A stretch of 64,000 nt of DNA from Polytrichum commune (lineage: Eukaryota > Streptophyta > Polytrichopsida > Polytrichales > Polytrichaceae), in NCBI GenBank assembly GCA_950295325.1, contig OX485806.1, positions 41,478,001 to 41,542,000 on the forward strand. Direction: 5' to 3'. Positions 20,422-31,327 of this stretch are shown in pieces. The notes below the pieces were generated by a model that saw only the letters and a list, made by a program, of their open reading frames with translations, was not told the origin of the DNA and did not search any database. How positions within the stretch are numbered: position 1 is the first letter of the stretch; the number at the start of each line of letters is the position of its first letter. The translations under genes were made by a program, and so were the position numbers.

Positions 20422-21396
20422 TGTCGCAACCCTTGATAGCCCCCCCTTGACCATCTTGCCAATTTTCAATCCTAGCAAAGGTTACGAGTGGCTAACCCTT
20501 CGCATACCGCCATGCTAATGGTTAGCTCCTCTAACCCCGGACCAATAGTTCATAGGAGGGAACCAACCCTCCTACTCTGCTTTCGGGACTCACCCCTTAA
20601 TCGGTAACCCATTTCCCAAATGTGGACTTCCATCCATGGAAGTCCAATCCTATGTTGATCATCGCGTTGCCGGAGCAACACTACAACAACCCGAACCATA
20701 CTAGGCAACTATGGCCTCACAATAGGCCAAAGCCCATGGAGGCCTTGCCGTTCGGCCTCGGGTGGGTGAGGCCACACCACCTCACCCATATAAGCCTCTA
20801 GGACTTCACACGGGGCCCCTACCCCACCCTCAACCAACCTCTTGTCTCTCTACCAAGAGTTGGGGCCAAGTGGACATTTTCCTTTAGCTGCTGGGCCTAG
20901 AACCCCCCAGCAGCTTCAGACCATCATAACTTCCTTGTATGATGTCTGATCATAACAACCAACAACTCCATCTTCATCTACGTTTCACGTAGATGCCGAT
21001 GGACTCCTCACTTGCCCCATTTGGGCAAGTTATGAGGACGTTATGCCTCTTTGAACCTTGGCAGTCCCGGGAGTCACTCCCAGGCACTGCTGCACCAGGG
21101 CGCTGTCCCGGGACAGCGCCCCACTCAAATGGCCATAACTCCTAGCTCACACCTCCGATTGAGGTGTTCTTGAGCATTCTAGAATCACCACGCTATGAGC
21201 TACGCATAGCTCATGGCCTTACCCTCATGCTTCCTAGTCTCAGTGGGTGGGAGGCGTTCCCAACGCCCGGGGCCCTCACCCACACTAGGATCACTTGGGC
21301 CCTCTCACCAATGGCGCCACAAGTCCCGGGTGTCACTCCGGGGTCCCCCTTGTGCCCATGGTGTTTCGGGCACTCCTCATGGAGAGGTGCGCGACA
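20422..21396 (-). mobile_element. Family-1 solo LTR (975 bp) nested in element A
   Basis: It runs TGTCGCAACCC to GGTGCGCGACA and is flanked by the perfect TSD CCGGA (20417-20421 and 21397-21401). It is read in reverse relative to the 5' LTR at 54409. No internal domain is present, so it is a solo LTR formed by LTR-LTR recombination after insertion into the 5' leader of element A. Confidence 0.95.
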
Positions 21397-21500
21397 CCGG
21401 AAGTGGCGGTTACAACAGACTTATGACGGTTGGGGGAAAACCGTCGAAAAACGGTTGGCAACCGTTTTCCGTTAAACACTAACGGTAACAGGGGGAAGGA

Positions 21501-21507
21501 TATTTAA
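21501..21507 (+). promoter_or_regulatory. TATA-like box of element A
   Basis: TATTTAA followed by GGG lies about 230 bases upstream of the gag-like ATG. Copy C has TACTTAAGGG at the equivalent place (minus strand, near 48565). Position and conservation support a core promoter, now separated from the upstream leader by the nested solo LTR. Confidence 0.5.
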
Positions 21508-21739
21508 GGGTCCCTTCCTTCTCCTCCCCACTTTTTGCAAGAAGAAAAAAATTGTTGAGAGAACGAGTGGTGAGGCTGTTTTTTTTTTCGAGCCGCTAGC
21601 AGTTGGATTGCTGGGATTCCATAATTTCCAGTCACCGGCAGTTGGCTTGCCGGGACTCCGTAGCAGTTGAGCGGAAGAGAGGGAATCTGGAGGGGAGAGA
21701 ATTTCCGTGGTTGAGACCGAAGTTGGGAGAAGTAGGAAA

Positions 21740-23377
21740 ATGCCGGAAGCACGGGAAGAGGATCGGAGGGAACCCATCCCGGTTCCGCTTAAAGCCCTCA
21801 TCCCTACAATTCCGAGGGAGGACGGGGAGCTGCAGGAGCTAGTGGAGGATCTCCGGGTTATGGGTTGCGTGGGGTTGCTCGCCAAACCCTGGAACCTCCG
21901 AGCGGAAAATACCCTCTGGGAGTTCAAGTTCGAGAGAGGTAATCAGTGGCTAGGGACCAAGAGGAGGGATCCGGATAGTTGGACTCCGGATGTTTGGAAT
22001 AGGGTCTACGAGTTTCCGAGGGGAATTGCAGAGGGATGGGCCGGCCATCGCGATGGCCTGTTCGCCGGAAAGTTTAGAAGGGACGCGGACCCGAAGGACG
22101 GCTTCCACCCCGGGAACTGCCGGAACCTTAGAGAGCGGAGAGTATTAGAGTTCTTCCTGCCCATCCTTAACCCGGACAAGCCTAAGCGGATTAGCCTTAC
22201 CATGGCTAACACCCTGTTTGGTGGTATGTCCGGAGTCCGGCCCGTGAATTGGGGGCTGATAATTCAAGAAATAGTAGGGCGGGCCCTCCCCCATATAGGC
22301 CGGAAACCCTCCTTCCTCTCCCCCTTCATTCTGCACCTCTATCAGCACTTTGACTGCATCACGGTCAAGGAGGAGGACCTGCTGACGATCGCGGCAGATG
22401 AGGTCACCTACAAGCTCCATCCGGAAGCCGGAGACCTCAAGACGGAAACTTCCAGCGACCCCATCATTCCGGAAGCACCTCCCTCTTCACCCGGAAGCCC
22501 GCCGCCGACCCTCCAGAGGCCAATCTCTCCTCCCCCTCATCATCATCCGGAACCCGGACCCAGCCGGGAGACCACTTGGCAGAATGTGGATCTTTTCGCT
22601 TGGGACTTTCCGGAAAATCCCTTCAAGCGGGTCCAGGAGGGGTTGGAGGATGTGCAGAACCAGTACTACCGGCTGGAACACATCGTCCGAGGAGCAAACC
22701 AGGCCCTGGACGACTGCGGACCCGGAAATATTCTCCGGGAGTTGGCAAAGAGGGCGGACAGGAAGGAGCTCGAGCAAGCCAAGACGGAGAATGCTCACCT
22801 CACCGCGCAGGTAGCGGCCATGACTCAAGAGTTGAGTAAAAAGAGCGAGGAGATCCGGAAGTACCACGCGGAGCAGGTAGTGGTCTTCAGTCGGATCCGG
22901 GAGCTGGTGGGGCATCCGGCAGAGATCGTCAACAAGGCGCATCTCTACGACCGGATGATGGCGTCCGGAGAACCCGCTTTTGCTAGGCAGACCCTCCCCA
23001 TCCTCGTGAAATACTCACGGACGATGAAGGATCTCCTGGCGGAAATCCAGAAGGTGGTTCCGCCAAGCGGAACACCCCGGCGGGTACTCTATCCAGGTCC
23101 GCCTGGGTCACCAACTGGAACCCTCTACGAGGTGGTTGGTGAAGTCGCCCTGGTCCAGAATCCGCCAATGTCTGCAGGACCCAGCCAGCAGGGAGGCGGC
23201 TCTCGGCCTGCTAGTTCCGAAAGAGCTTCGGAAAGGATCCGCTTTCCCCAGGTGAGGCGGAAGAGCACCGGGTCTGTTAAATCTGGACGAGGCCAGTCCC
23301 CTGTCCCGCGGACCTCGGATCGGTCCCGGACTCCGGACAGAGCTAGGACGCCGATAAGGCACCAGACTTCGGATTAA
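21740..23377 (+). CDS. Gag-like coiled-coil protein of element A, C-terminally truncated
   Basis: 545 residues from the ATG of MPEAREED, chosen because copies B and C share this start. The GTG-initiated extension from 21707 is not conserved as a start. An N-terminal globular region (about 1-230) contains KPWNLRAENTLWEF, KDGFHPGNCRNLRERRVLEFF, TMANTLFGG..GVRPVNWG and ILHLYQHFDC. It resembles plant-transposon/gag-like proteins of uncertain function. A Pro-rich linker (about 245-290) is followed by a predicted coiled coil (about 320-395, KRADRKELEQAKTENAHL) and a basic Ser/Arg-rich tail. No zinc knuckle, protease or pol domain is present. A role in RNA or nucleic-acid binding is inference. TAA at 23375 cuts off a tail conserved in the other copies. 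Confidence 0.75.
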   Translation: MPEAREEDRREPIPVPLKALIPTIPREDGELQELVEDLRVMGCVGLLAKPWNLRAENTLWEFKFERGNQWLGTKRRDPDSWTPDVWNRVYEFPRGIAEGWAGHRDGLFAGKFRRDADPKDGFHPGNCRNLRERRVLEFFLPILNPDKPKRISLTMANTLFGGMSGVRPVNWGLIIQEIVGRALPHIGRKPSFLSPFILHLYQHFDCITVKEEDLLTIAADEVTYKLHPEAGDLKTETSSDPIIPEAPPSSPGSPPPTLQRPISPPPHHHPEPGPSRETTWQNVDLFAWDFPENPFKRVQEGLEDVQNQYYRLEHIVRGANQALDDCGPGNILRELAKRADRKELEQAKTENAHLTAQVAAMTQELSKKSEEIRKYHAEQVVVFSRIRELVGHPAEIVNKAHLYDRMMASGEPAFARQTLPILVKYSRTMKDLLAEIQKVVPPSGTPRRVLYPGPPGSPTGTLYEVVGEVALVQNPPMSAGPSQQGGGSRPASSERASERIRFPQVRRKSTGSVKSGRGQSPVPRTSDRSRTPDRARTPIRHQTSD

Positions 23378-23775
23378 GAGGCAACTCCGAGTAGGGGTAA
23401 GGCCCCTATGACCCAAGCCTCGCCGTCGTCTCCTCCGGACTGCCAAATGGTTAGCCCATTCCCTCCGCCACCCTCGAGGGCGGCTTCCAATAGGAATCCA
23501 CGAACTGCCTCGATCTAGGGCGGACAAAATCCGGAACAGCGCACCGGAAGCGATCCTTCCCCGATCTGGAGCGTCCGGAAGGGAAGTACACTTTCCGGAA
23601 CACCAGGTTCCGGAACACCGCGGACTCGGAGGATGAGATCGCCCCTTCTCCAAACATGAGGAGGATGTTTACACGGCTACACAAGGCCTCGCTGGGAGGG
23701 GGTTCATCTGCCGTTAGTGGACTCGGCAGCCATTCGAAGGAGGGAGCAGCTCAGAAGAAGCACCACTCTTCTTAG
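23378..23775 (+). pseudogene. Detached C-terminal tail of the element A gag-like protein
   Basis: Immediately after the TAA the same frame reads SRGKAPMTQASPSSPPDC, matching TPDRGKAPMSHASPAPAPDC of copy C. After a TAG and frame changes the conserved end appears: EDEIAPSPNMRRMFTRL, then SSAVSG...SHSKEG and KKHHSS, followed by the stop near 23775. Copies B and C end alike, so the ancestral protein was probably around 700 residues. Confidence 0.7.
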
Positions 23776-24056
23776 CTTAGGATGGTAGTTAGATTAGTTA
23801 GGCAGAATAGAGGTAGGAAGATAGGACTTAGGAGTTTTTGAAGATGAGGAATAAAACTCTCCCTTAGGTTTTGTCAGCGGAAAATCCGGATCTTGATCCA
23901 GGAAATCCGGGAGGTCGGAAGCAGTTAGGGTTTTCTTAGCGGCGGCCGCCTGGGCCGCCGCCCTCAGGTTATGGATTTTGGGCCTCTACTTAAGGCTGAA
24001 TAAGGAGTTGGGGAAGGGTTCCTTCTCCATTGTTGTATTTTGATTGCTCCTACTCT

Positions 24057-24062
24057 AATAAA
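24057..24062 (+). terminator. AATAAA polyadenylation signal of element A
   Basis: AATAAA followed by CTCTTTGATCTCTC lies about 280 bases after the conserved gene end. Copies B (49597-49602) and C (46011-46016, minus) have the same signal at matching positions, which supports function. Confidence 0.6.
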
Positions 24063-24238
24063 CTCTTTGATCTCTCACTCCTTGATTGTCCTTGCTTGAT
24101 TTTGCGTACGAATGATTCTGAGATTGTTAACGGAGGAGAGAGAGCATGAGGGGATAGGAGTTCCGGATAGGGCATAGGAGAGGAAACGCGGATCAGAACT
24201 AGTTATTGCCTTGCGGATCCTCTCTGTGTGTAGTGGAA

Positions 24239-24780
24239 GGGAAACCTCACTATTCCGGATGGTTGAGTAACGTCTGGGTGGGATAGCCGCTGGGAGGATT
24301 GGGTGAGATCCGGACTTACGCCAATCTGATGTTCTGGAGAGGTCCCACCGCCCTTAGACGGACCAATCCGGAAAGTGGTACGGATCGCCCAGTTAGCTCA
24401 GATTGGGTAGAGTCCAAGGGAGTGGTAGCCGGATCGATCCGTCGGAAGGAGGCGGGAAGGATCGGAACAGCTAGGATTCCGGGTCGGAGGCCATCTCCGG
24501 AGAGTAGTGGGGAGGAGACCTCATTGTTCCGGATGTCTGGGTAACGTCTAGGTGAGATAGCCGTGGTAAGGACTGGGTAAAGATCCGGAAGGGATCCGAA
24601 CTTACGCCAATCTGATCTTCTGAAGAGGTCTCACCGCTTGTGGACGGGACAATCCGGAAAGTGGTACGGATCACCCACTTATCCCCTCGAGTCAGATCTC
24701 CGGGTGGAATCTGGAATACTCCGATCGTTGTAGCCCTAAGACATAACCCGGATCTCCCTATGTGACCTGCCAAAACGGAT
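24239..24780 (+). repeat. Two tandem ~270-bp units in the element A tail
   Basis: Unit 1 starts near GGAAACCTCACTATTCCGG (24239) and unit 2 near GGAGACCTCATTGTTCCGG (about 24510). Each carries a GTAACGTCT box, an ACTTACGCCAATCTGAT box and a CCGGAAAGTGGTACGGATC box. Related units are in the tails of B (about 49740 to 50100) and C (about 45690-45900, inverted). Confidence 0.75.
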
Positions 24781-25130
24781 TTGGCCATCCGGATTGGTTG
24801 TGAAGGAATATCCGGATCCTAACCTTATAAGGAACGCCTTCACCGGAAGAAACCACCTATTCTAGAGGGTAGAACGTAGAGGGATAAATCTGGATCATAG
24901 GGGTGAGTAAATATTATAATTAGGACCTAGAGATACAATCCGGAAAGGAAAATTCCGGGGGTTTCCGGAAATTCGGCTAAGGAGTGGGAAATAAGTGAGT
25001 ACGGGGAGTTCCCAACCTCCTACACTTCACAGAATCCCTGGACGACACTAGGTTCATCCGGGCAAAACCGGATTAGGCACTGAAAAACACCAATCCGGAT
25101 ATTTTGGTGTTCGTGTGTCCCCACACAAAG

Positions 25131-25830
25131 CATACTAGGCAAGTATGGCCTGACATTGGGCCAATGGCCATTGAGGCCGTGCCGTTCGGCCTCGGGTGGG
25201 TGAGGCCACACCACCTCACCCATATAAGCCTCTAGGACTCTACGCAGGGCCCCTACCCCACCGTCAAGAGACCTCTTGTCTTTCTACCAAGAGTTGGGGC
25301 CAAGTAGACATTTTCCCATAGTTGCTGGGCCTAGAATCCCCCAGCAGCTTCAGACCATCATAACTTCCTTGTATGGTATCTGATGCTAACAACCGACCAC
25401 TCCATCTTCATCTACGCTTCACGTAGATGCCGATGGACTCCTTACTTGCCCCATTCAGGCAAGTATTGAGGAAGTTATGCCTGTTTGAACCTTGGCAGTC
25501 CCGGGAATGATTCCCAGGCTTTGCTGTACCAGGGTGCTGTCCCAGGACAGCGCCCCACTCAAATGGCCATAACTCGTAGCTCACACCTCTGATTGAGGTG
25601 TTCTTGAGCGTTCTAGAATCACCACGCCATGAGCTACGCATAGCTCTTGGCTTTACCCTCATGCCTCCTAATCTCCGTGGGTGGGAGGCGTTCCCAACGC
25701 TCGGGGCCCTCACCCACACTAGGATCACTTGGGCCCTCTCACCAACGGCGCCACAAGTCTCGGGTGTCAATCCGGGGTCCTCCCTGTGACCATGGTGTTT
25801 CGGGCATTCCTCATGGAGAGGTGCGCGACA
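25131..25830 (-). mobile_element. Family-1 LTR, split copy, right part
   Basis: Sequence resumes at CATACTAGGCAAG, exactly where the left part stopped once one copy of the CAAAG duplication is discounted. It runs to GGTGCGCGACA at 25830. Together the two parts make one LTR of about 980 bp. Confidence 0.9.
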
Positions 25831-25848
25831 TAGAAGCCAAGAACAAAC

Positions 25849-28800
25849 TTACGTACACAACAAATCAAAATTGTGCCTCGCCATCTTCCGGGGAGGAGGA
25901 GCAAAAACCGACCCTCGTTGTGGGGCAACATGCTGAGAAGTGTGTTCTTGTTCAGGCTCCCGCATGGGAAGGAGGATGGACTTGAAGATGTTGATGTCCG
26001 ATTCAAGCGCCACAATATGGCGTTGAATGGAGCGGCATGCAATGACGGAACCTCCTAGAACAACGAAATTCGAGAAGGTGAGCAAAAGGAAAGGAACGGG
26101 AAATGAAACAAGTATAAAAGAAAGTAAAATATTAAAAAATAAAGACATGAAAAACAAACCAACGCCACATTGCCAATCCATGATAATGTCGTCTTTTTCT
26201 GTGAGGGCGGAAAAAAAATGGAGAAAAACTCGGGGCGCTTTTCACGAGACCCTCTCCAAGGCACCCCATCGTCCCTCATCAACTGGTTCATCGCATCGGT
26301 AAAGCTGTTGAGCCAAACATCTCTCTTGAGATTGTAATCCATGTCTTTGAAATCCGAGGTTCGGACATTCAAAACGGATTCATTACGCAAGAGCACCTCG
26401 ATGAAGAACTTACGAGTCTGTACGAATATGAATGGTAGAATTAGGAATCCAGAAATGAAAGGAAAAAAATGTAAGAATAAAAATGGATGAGGACACAAGG
26501 AATTTACCAACTTAGAAGGATTAGTGGACGGAGATCGAGGTCATTCATGCCAAACTAGTTTTCGGCAACGTAGAATTCCTCAGTGTGTGCATAGTTGTGA
26601 ATTGATCTAGAGACATCAGGATCAGTGGCGTGTGCGAAGACGAGGATGCCATCGTCATGGAGGTTGGCATTTGCGAAGGCAAACAAAACCTCAAAGTATG
26701 TGGAATATCGCTTGTTCCACTAAGGAACATCCAAGGATGAGGCCGAGATGCTCGGTACACGTAGGTTCTCGGGCATATCTGTAAAGAGTAGATCAATGGC
26801 CGTGTGAACCTTATGCTTGGTATTTGGACGAGTACGGCCCGCTCCAACCTAAAAAGCAAAAATGCAAAGAATTTTTTTAAAATAAAAACAATTCTTAAAC
26901 TCCATGAAATAAATGGATAAAACAATAGAATGGCATATAAACCTTTGTTAGGAATTCTTGTATGTGGCGGTAGGCCGGAGGGGGAACCTTGGTCTTCATG
27001 AGATCCTCAATGAATTCTCTCATGTCCACATTCTCAATAAATAAAAAAACTAGATGACTTCTCTGAGGAAGTCGCAAATGTATCCGGTGCAACAACCTTC
27101 CTCTTGCGAGGCACCGATGGTATGGTTGCACCGCTATGAAAAGGAGCAACAACAGGATCGGGGGCGGGAGCAGAAGGGATGGCAATTGGACTTCCAACCA
27201 CGGTGGTGGCTGGAGCAACATTGCGTTGAACGGAGGCCTTCGTGAAAGAACGAGTAGATACTTGAGAAGAAGCATGGGCGACAACCTTTCTACCCTTGCC
27301 CTTACCTTGGACCGAAACAACCTCCTTCTTAGTGGATGGAGCATGATTATCTTCTTCCGGCTCTTCTTCTAATTGAACCACCTTAAGGGCACAGCTTACA
27401 AGGGTGTTGTAAAGCTCTGCTTCCACCTCGAGCACGAATCCACGAGAGCAATCCAAGTACCAACCACCAGCCACCAAGTGCACGTGTGGAAACTTTGCAA
27501 CTTGAATGTCCGTATAGACACAGAGATTGGAGTTGACATCGACCCAATCTAAGAGGAAAGTGGGCAAGGACAAAAAAGGCAGAGCATTCTTCACAACAAG
27601 CTCACGGTGAATGTACCTGAAAAATGTTAAACATGAGAGAAGGTGGTGGAAAGAAAATGAAGATAGCATAGACCAAATGTGAACTCAAAATATTAACGGT
27701 AAGCGACGCGTTTGATTGCTATGGGGCCTTCTTCAAACTCCAAGAAATCAAAGCCTTTAACAAATTTCAAATCTTCTTTGTCGTCAAAATACACCCGGAA
27801 AAACACTGTCCCACAAAATGAGCCTCCAATGCTCAACATAATTGGATGGTTGCAAAATATCCTATGTAGAAATCCAGTCGATGTCGACGGAACACTCGTT
27901 TCCAAATGATGCGATCTCAACCTCAACCCCCTTCTCCAACTATGTCAAGAGAGAGCACGAGTTAGGAATGTCAAAGAATAAAAAAAAACAAATGAAAAAA
28001 AAAACTTAAAGATGTAGTTGTGCCCAGAAAGAAGCTTTGTTGAGCCAGTCGTAAAGGACTATCTCACAGACATGAAGAGCAGAGGGGAAATTGTTGCTGA
28101 TTTTGACATCGGTGAGAGAGTTCCACCACTGAAGCCACTTGGCTTTGAAGGAGGCATCGACATGTGAGGTTGCCACCTTTTGGAGTTTCTCTATTGTCAT
28201 ATCCGTAACGAGGAAGGTGGAAAAATAACGGTCAATTTGCAACATAGAATAATGTAATGTAAGAATTTATACATAAAGAACAAATGGAACATGTGGGTAT
28301 AAAGAAGAAGAAAAAACAGAGAGAAAAGAGCTGCACCTCGAGGAAGAAATCTTCGCCGTTATCCTTATGGGCGACGGAAATGAACTTTTCAAATTTGCGA
28401 GTTCGAATACTTTTGATCAGTCTATCTTGGGTATTTGTCATAGAGCAGATCTTAGTGCCTCGGGTGTGGCCTCACGGTACAACCTTGCTACAGTATCTGT
28501 TGCGCTGGATAACTCTGTCTAATACAAAGAAAACGGAATATAAGCGAATGGAAAAAAATGAGAAGAAAAAAACATAAGTATAAAGAAAGGGAGAATTACC
28601 TTATACAAGAATTTGACAAAGACGTCCAAGATAAGGGGATACCGAGTAGGATTTCTCTCCATTTTGGACTCGCACATCTTATAGTCAGCGACGGAAATGA
28701 GGTCTTTGAACTCCTCAAGCTTTATTTTCCCAAATGTTTGAATGCAAAGCAACTTGGTTGGGAGGTTGTCCTTGACATGGTCGTGCTCCGTGGACCTAAA

Positions 28801-29686
28801 AAGAAAAAAGTAAGACCAAAACAAATAAAAAACAACATAGCAAAAAAATAAAAAACAAAACACGAAAATAAAATTCACCAGTTGATGTCATTCATGGTAT
28901 TAAGAAAGATGGCGCGCGATGCAATTTCTCTGGTCAACGACAATATAGTTAACCAAGATATGCCAATCTTTGTCCAAGGAATGATGCTTGTTAATGTGCC
29001 TCCACCAAGCTGTCAACCGATGGTTTCCCTTCCAGACGAAGAACATCTTGCCAGCAAGATGAGCAAGGTCAGAGTCATTTCAGAGCATGGAATCAAACTC
29101 ATCATTGGTCTCTTGCGATAATGAACTCCAGGAAGCCCGAATGTCGTCGCACACATGCAGCACCTCGTCAAGGTTGTTATAAGAAGAGACATACATAGCT
29201 CGGTCACCGTCACGGTAACCCATGACGAACTCATTTTGCAACCGAGCGACATCAACCTCGCTGATGGGCCAAACAAGAGGAAGACATCGCAAACGGCACA
29301 AAGGAATTGAGAAACGCGACTTAATTAGAGGTTTGATTCGAACCAAGTGAATCACAATATTGGAATCTTCTTTTTGCGATCTCAGAATTAAGAGCTCAGG
29401 CTCCTCTGGGCTGGACTCATCAAGAGGACGAAAGGAGTCGGGTGGAACATGTGCGTCATTCTATAAGGATAAACATAAAACCATGAGATAGACCCCAAAA
29501 TAAAATGAAACACAAAGAACTCGAGGTGATGAATGAAAACCAAAAAAAAAGTTCCGTGAAAGCAATACCTCTCTCTGTAACACATCAACTAATGTCCCAA
29601 CTCCCACCAAGGGAAGCTCCAATTGAACATTCCAATCCTCCGTCGAGGGTTCCTCTGATAAAATAAGATCCATGGATTGAGATCCC
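25849..29686 (-). pseudogene. Decayed multi-exon gene: GNHR (ParB/sulfiredoxin-like) segment plus methyltransferase-like segment
   Basis: Read on the minus strand, exon-like blocks join through short T-rich introns with GT...AG ends. Exons: 29686-29569, 29460-28879, 28795-28600, 28518-28337, about 28240-28006, 27939-27698, 27616-26943, 26848-26508, 26417 to about 26255, and 26054-25849. The 29460-28879 exon encodes LAGKMFFVWKGNHRLTAWW and HILVNYIVVD. Its GNHR resembles the phosphate-binding loop of the ParB/sulfiredoxin fold. The 26848-26508 exon encodes AIDLLFTDMPENLRVP, WNKRYSTYFEVLFAFA, LHDDGILVFAH and ENWFGMNDLDL, like an amino-methyltransferase with DPPY replaced by DMPE. Stops (TGA near 29080, TAG near 26717), several frameshifts and a missing acceptor before 28240 mark it as a pseudogene. 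The first exon starts after a TTGTGCAG acceptor, so upstream exons are lost. Both fold assignments are inference. Confidence 0.55.
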
Positions 29687-30004
29687 TGCACAAATTCAAA
29701 ACAATTTAAAAAAAACCCAACCTATGTACTCAATCAAATCTGGTCTTAACCCCGAATCCATGTCTTCAATCAAAATCTGGTATGAACCATGAACCTATGT
29801 ACTCAATCAAAATCTTGTATGAACTTGGAAGCTATGTACTCAGTCAAAATCTGGTGTGAACCCCGAACCCTTGACCCTCTCGGACCCGAGAGGCCCGTAC
29901 TTGTTCAACCGTACTTATCCAACATACCTTCTAAACTTAGAATATGGCGTAATACACCAACAAAGATTAAACACAACAAACAAACCCTTAATCACAACCT
30001 ATGT

Positions 30005-30977
30005 TGTCGCGCACCTCTCCATGAGGAGTGCCCGAAACACCATGGGCACGAGGGGGACCCCGGAGTGACACCCGGGACTTGTGGCGCCATTGGTGAGAGG
30101 GCCCAAGTGATCCTAGTGTGGGTGAGGGCCCCGAGCGTTGGGAACGCCTCCCACCCACGGAGACTAGGAGGCATGAGGGCAAAGCCAAGAGCTACTCATA
30201 GCTCATGGCGTGGTGATTCTAGAACGCTCAAGAACACCTCAATCGGAGGTGTGAGCTAGGAGTTATGGCCATTTGAGTGGGTCGCTGTCCCGGGACATCG
30301 CCCTGGTACAGCAGTGCCTGGGTATGATTCCCGGGACTGCCAAGGTTCAAACAGGCATAACTTCCTCCATACTTGCCTGAAGGGGGCAAGTGAAGGGTGC
30401 ATTGGTATCAACATGAAGCGTAGATGAAGATGGAGTGGTCGCTTGTTAGCATCAGACATCATACAAGGAAGTTATGATGGTGTGAAGTTGCTGGGGGCTT
30501 CTAGGCCCAGCAGCTAAGGGAAAATGTCTACTTGGCCCCAGCTCTTGGTAGAGAGACAAGAGGTTGGTTGACGGTGGGGTAGGGGCCCCGCGTAGAGTCC
30601 TAGAGGCTTATATGGGTGAGGTGGTGTGGCCTCACCCACCCGAGGCCGAACGGCACGGCCTCCATGGGCTTTGGCCCATTGTGAGGCCATAGTTGCCTAG
30701 TATGCTTCGGGTTGTTGTAGTGTTGCTCCGGCAATGCGATGATCAACAAAGGTTTGGACTTCCATGGATGGAAGTCCACATGGAAGAAATGGGTTACCGA
30801 TTAAGGGGTGAGTCCCAAAAGCAAAGTAGGAGGGTTGGTTCCCTCCAATGAAGTATATGGTCCGGGGTAGGAGGAGCTAACCATTAGCATGGCGGTATGC
30901 GAAGGGTAAGCGCTCGTAACCTTTGCTAGAAAGGAAAATTGGCAAGATTGCTAAGGAGGCTAGCAAGGGTTGCGACA
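30005..30977 (+). mobile_element. Family-1 solo LTR (973 bp) in the satellite array
   Basis: It runs TGTCGCGCACC to GGGTTGCGACA with a perfect TSD TATGT (30000-30004 and 30978-30982). It has the same orientation as the 54409-55384 LTR. The satellite monomer reads through on both sides (CCTATGT / TATGTACACAG), confirming the insertion point. Confidence 0.95.
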
Positions 30978-31327
30978 TATGTACACAGTCAAATCAAGTG
31001 TAAACTAGAACCTATAAATTCAATCAAAATCTGGTCTCAAACCCCAAACCCCTTGACCTTCTCGGAACCGAGAGGATCACTAGATTATCAACACTTGACT
31101 TCAAATTATCAAACCAACCTTACAACTTAGAATGTGGCCTAATACACCAACAAAGATTCAACACAACAAGCAACCCCTTAAACGCAACCTATGTATACAA
31201 TCAAAATTTGGTATGAACTCAACCCTATGTACACAATCAAAATTTGGTGTGGAACCCCGAACCCCATGACCCTCTCGGAATCGAGAGGGTCCCCACATTA
31301 TCAACCCTAAACTTCAAATTATCAAAC

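Larger units (their letters stand above)
20164..25125 (+). mobile_element. Element A: ~4-kb single-gene element with TGTGGG...CCCACA ends
   Basis: It starts TGTGGGAGCC and ends GTGTCCCCACA. It is flanked by a perfect 5-bp duplication CAAAG (20159-20163 and 25126-25130) inside a family-1 LTR, so the boundaries are exact. Without the nested LTR and its TSD it is about 3.98 kb. It contains a TATA-like box, one gag-like gene, an AATAAA signal and a tail of about 1 kb with a 270-bp tandem repeat. The start of the element does not recur near its 3' end, so it has no LTRs, and no RT, integrase or transposase was seen. Copies B and C are relatives. It could be a giant solo LTR with an internal gene or a TIR-type transposon making a 5-bp TSD. 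Confidence 0.85.

Noticed and set aside
21164-21482. Repeated 80-150-codon frames in every family-1 LTR (also near 25598, 29988, 52063, 54339, 60379)
   Set aside because: They lie within LTR sequence, occur in several overlapping frames on both strands, and change frame between copies.
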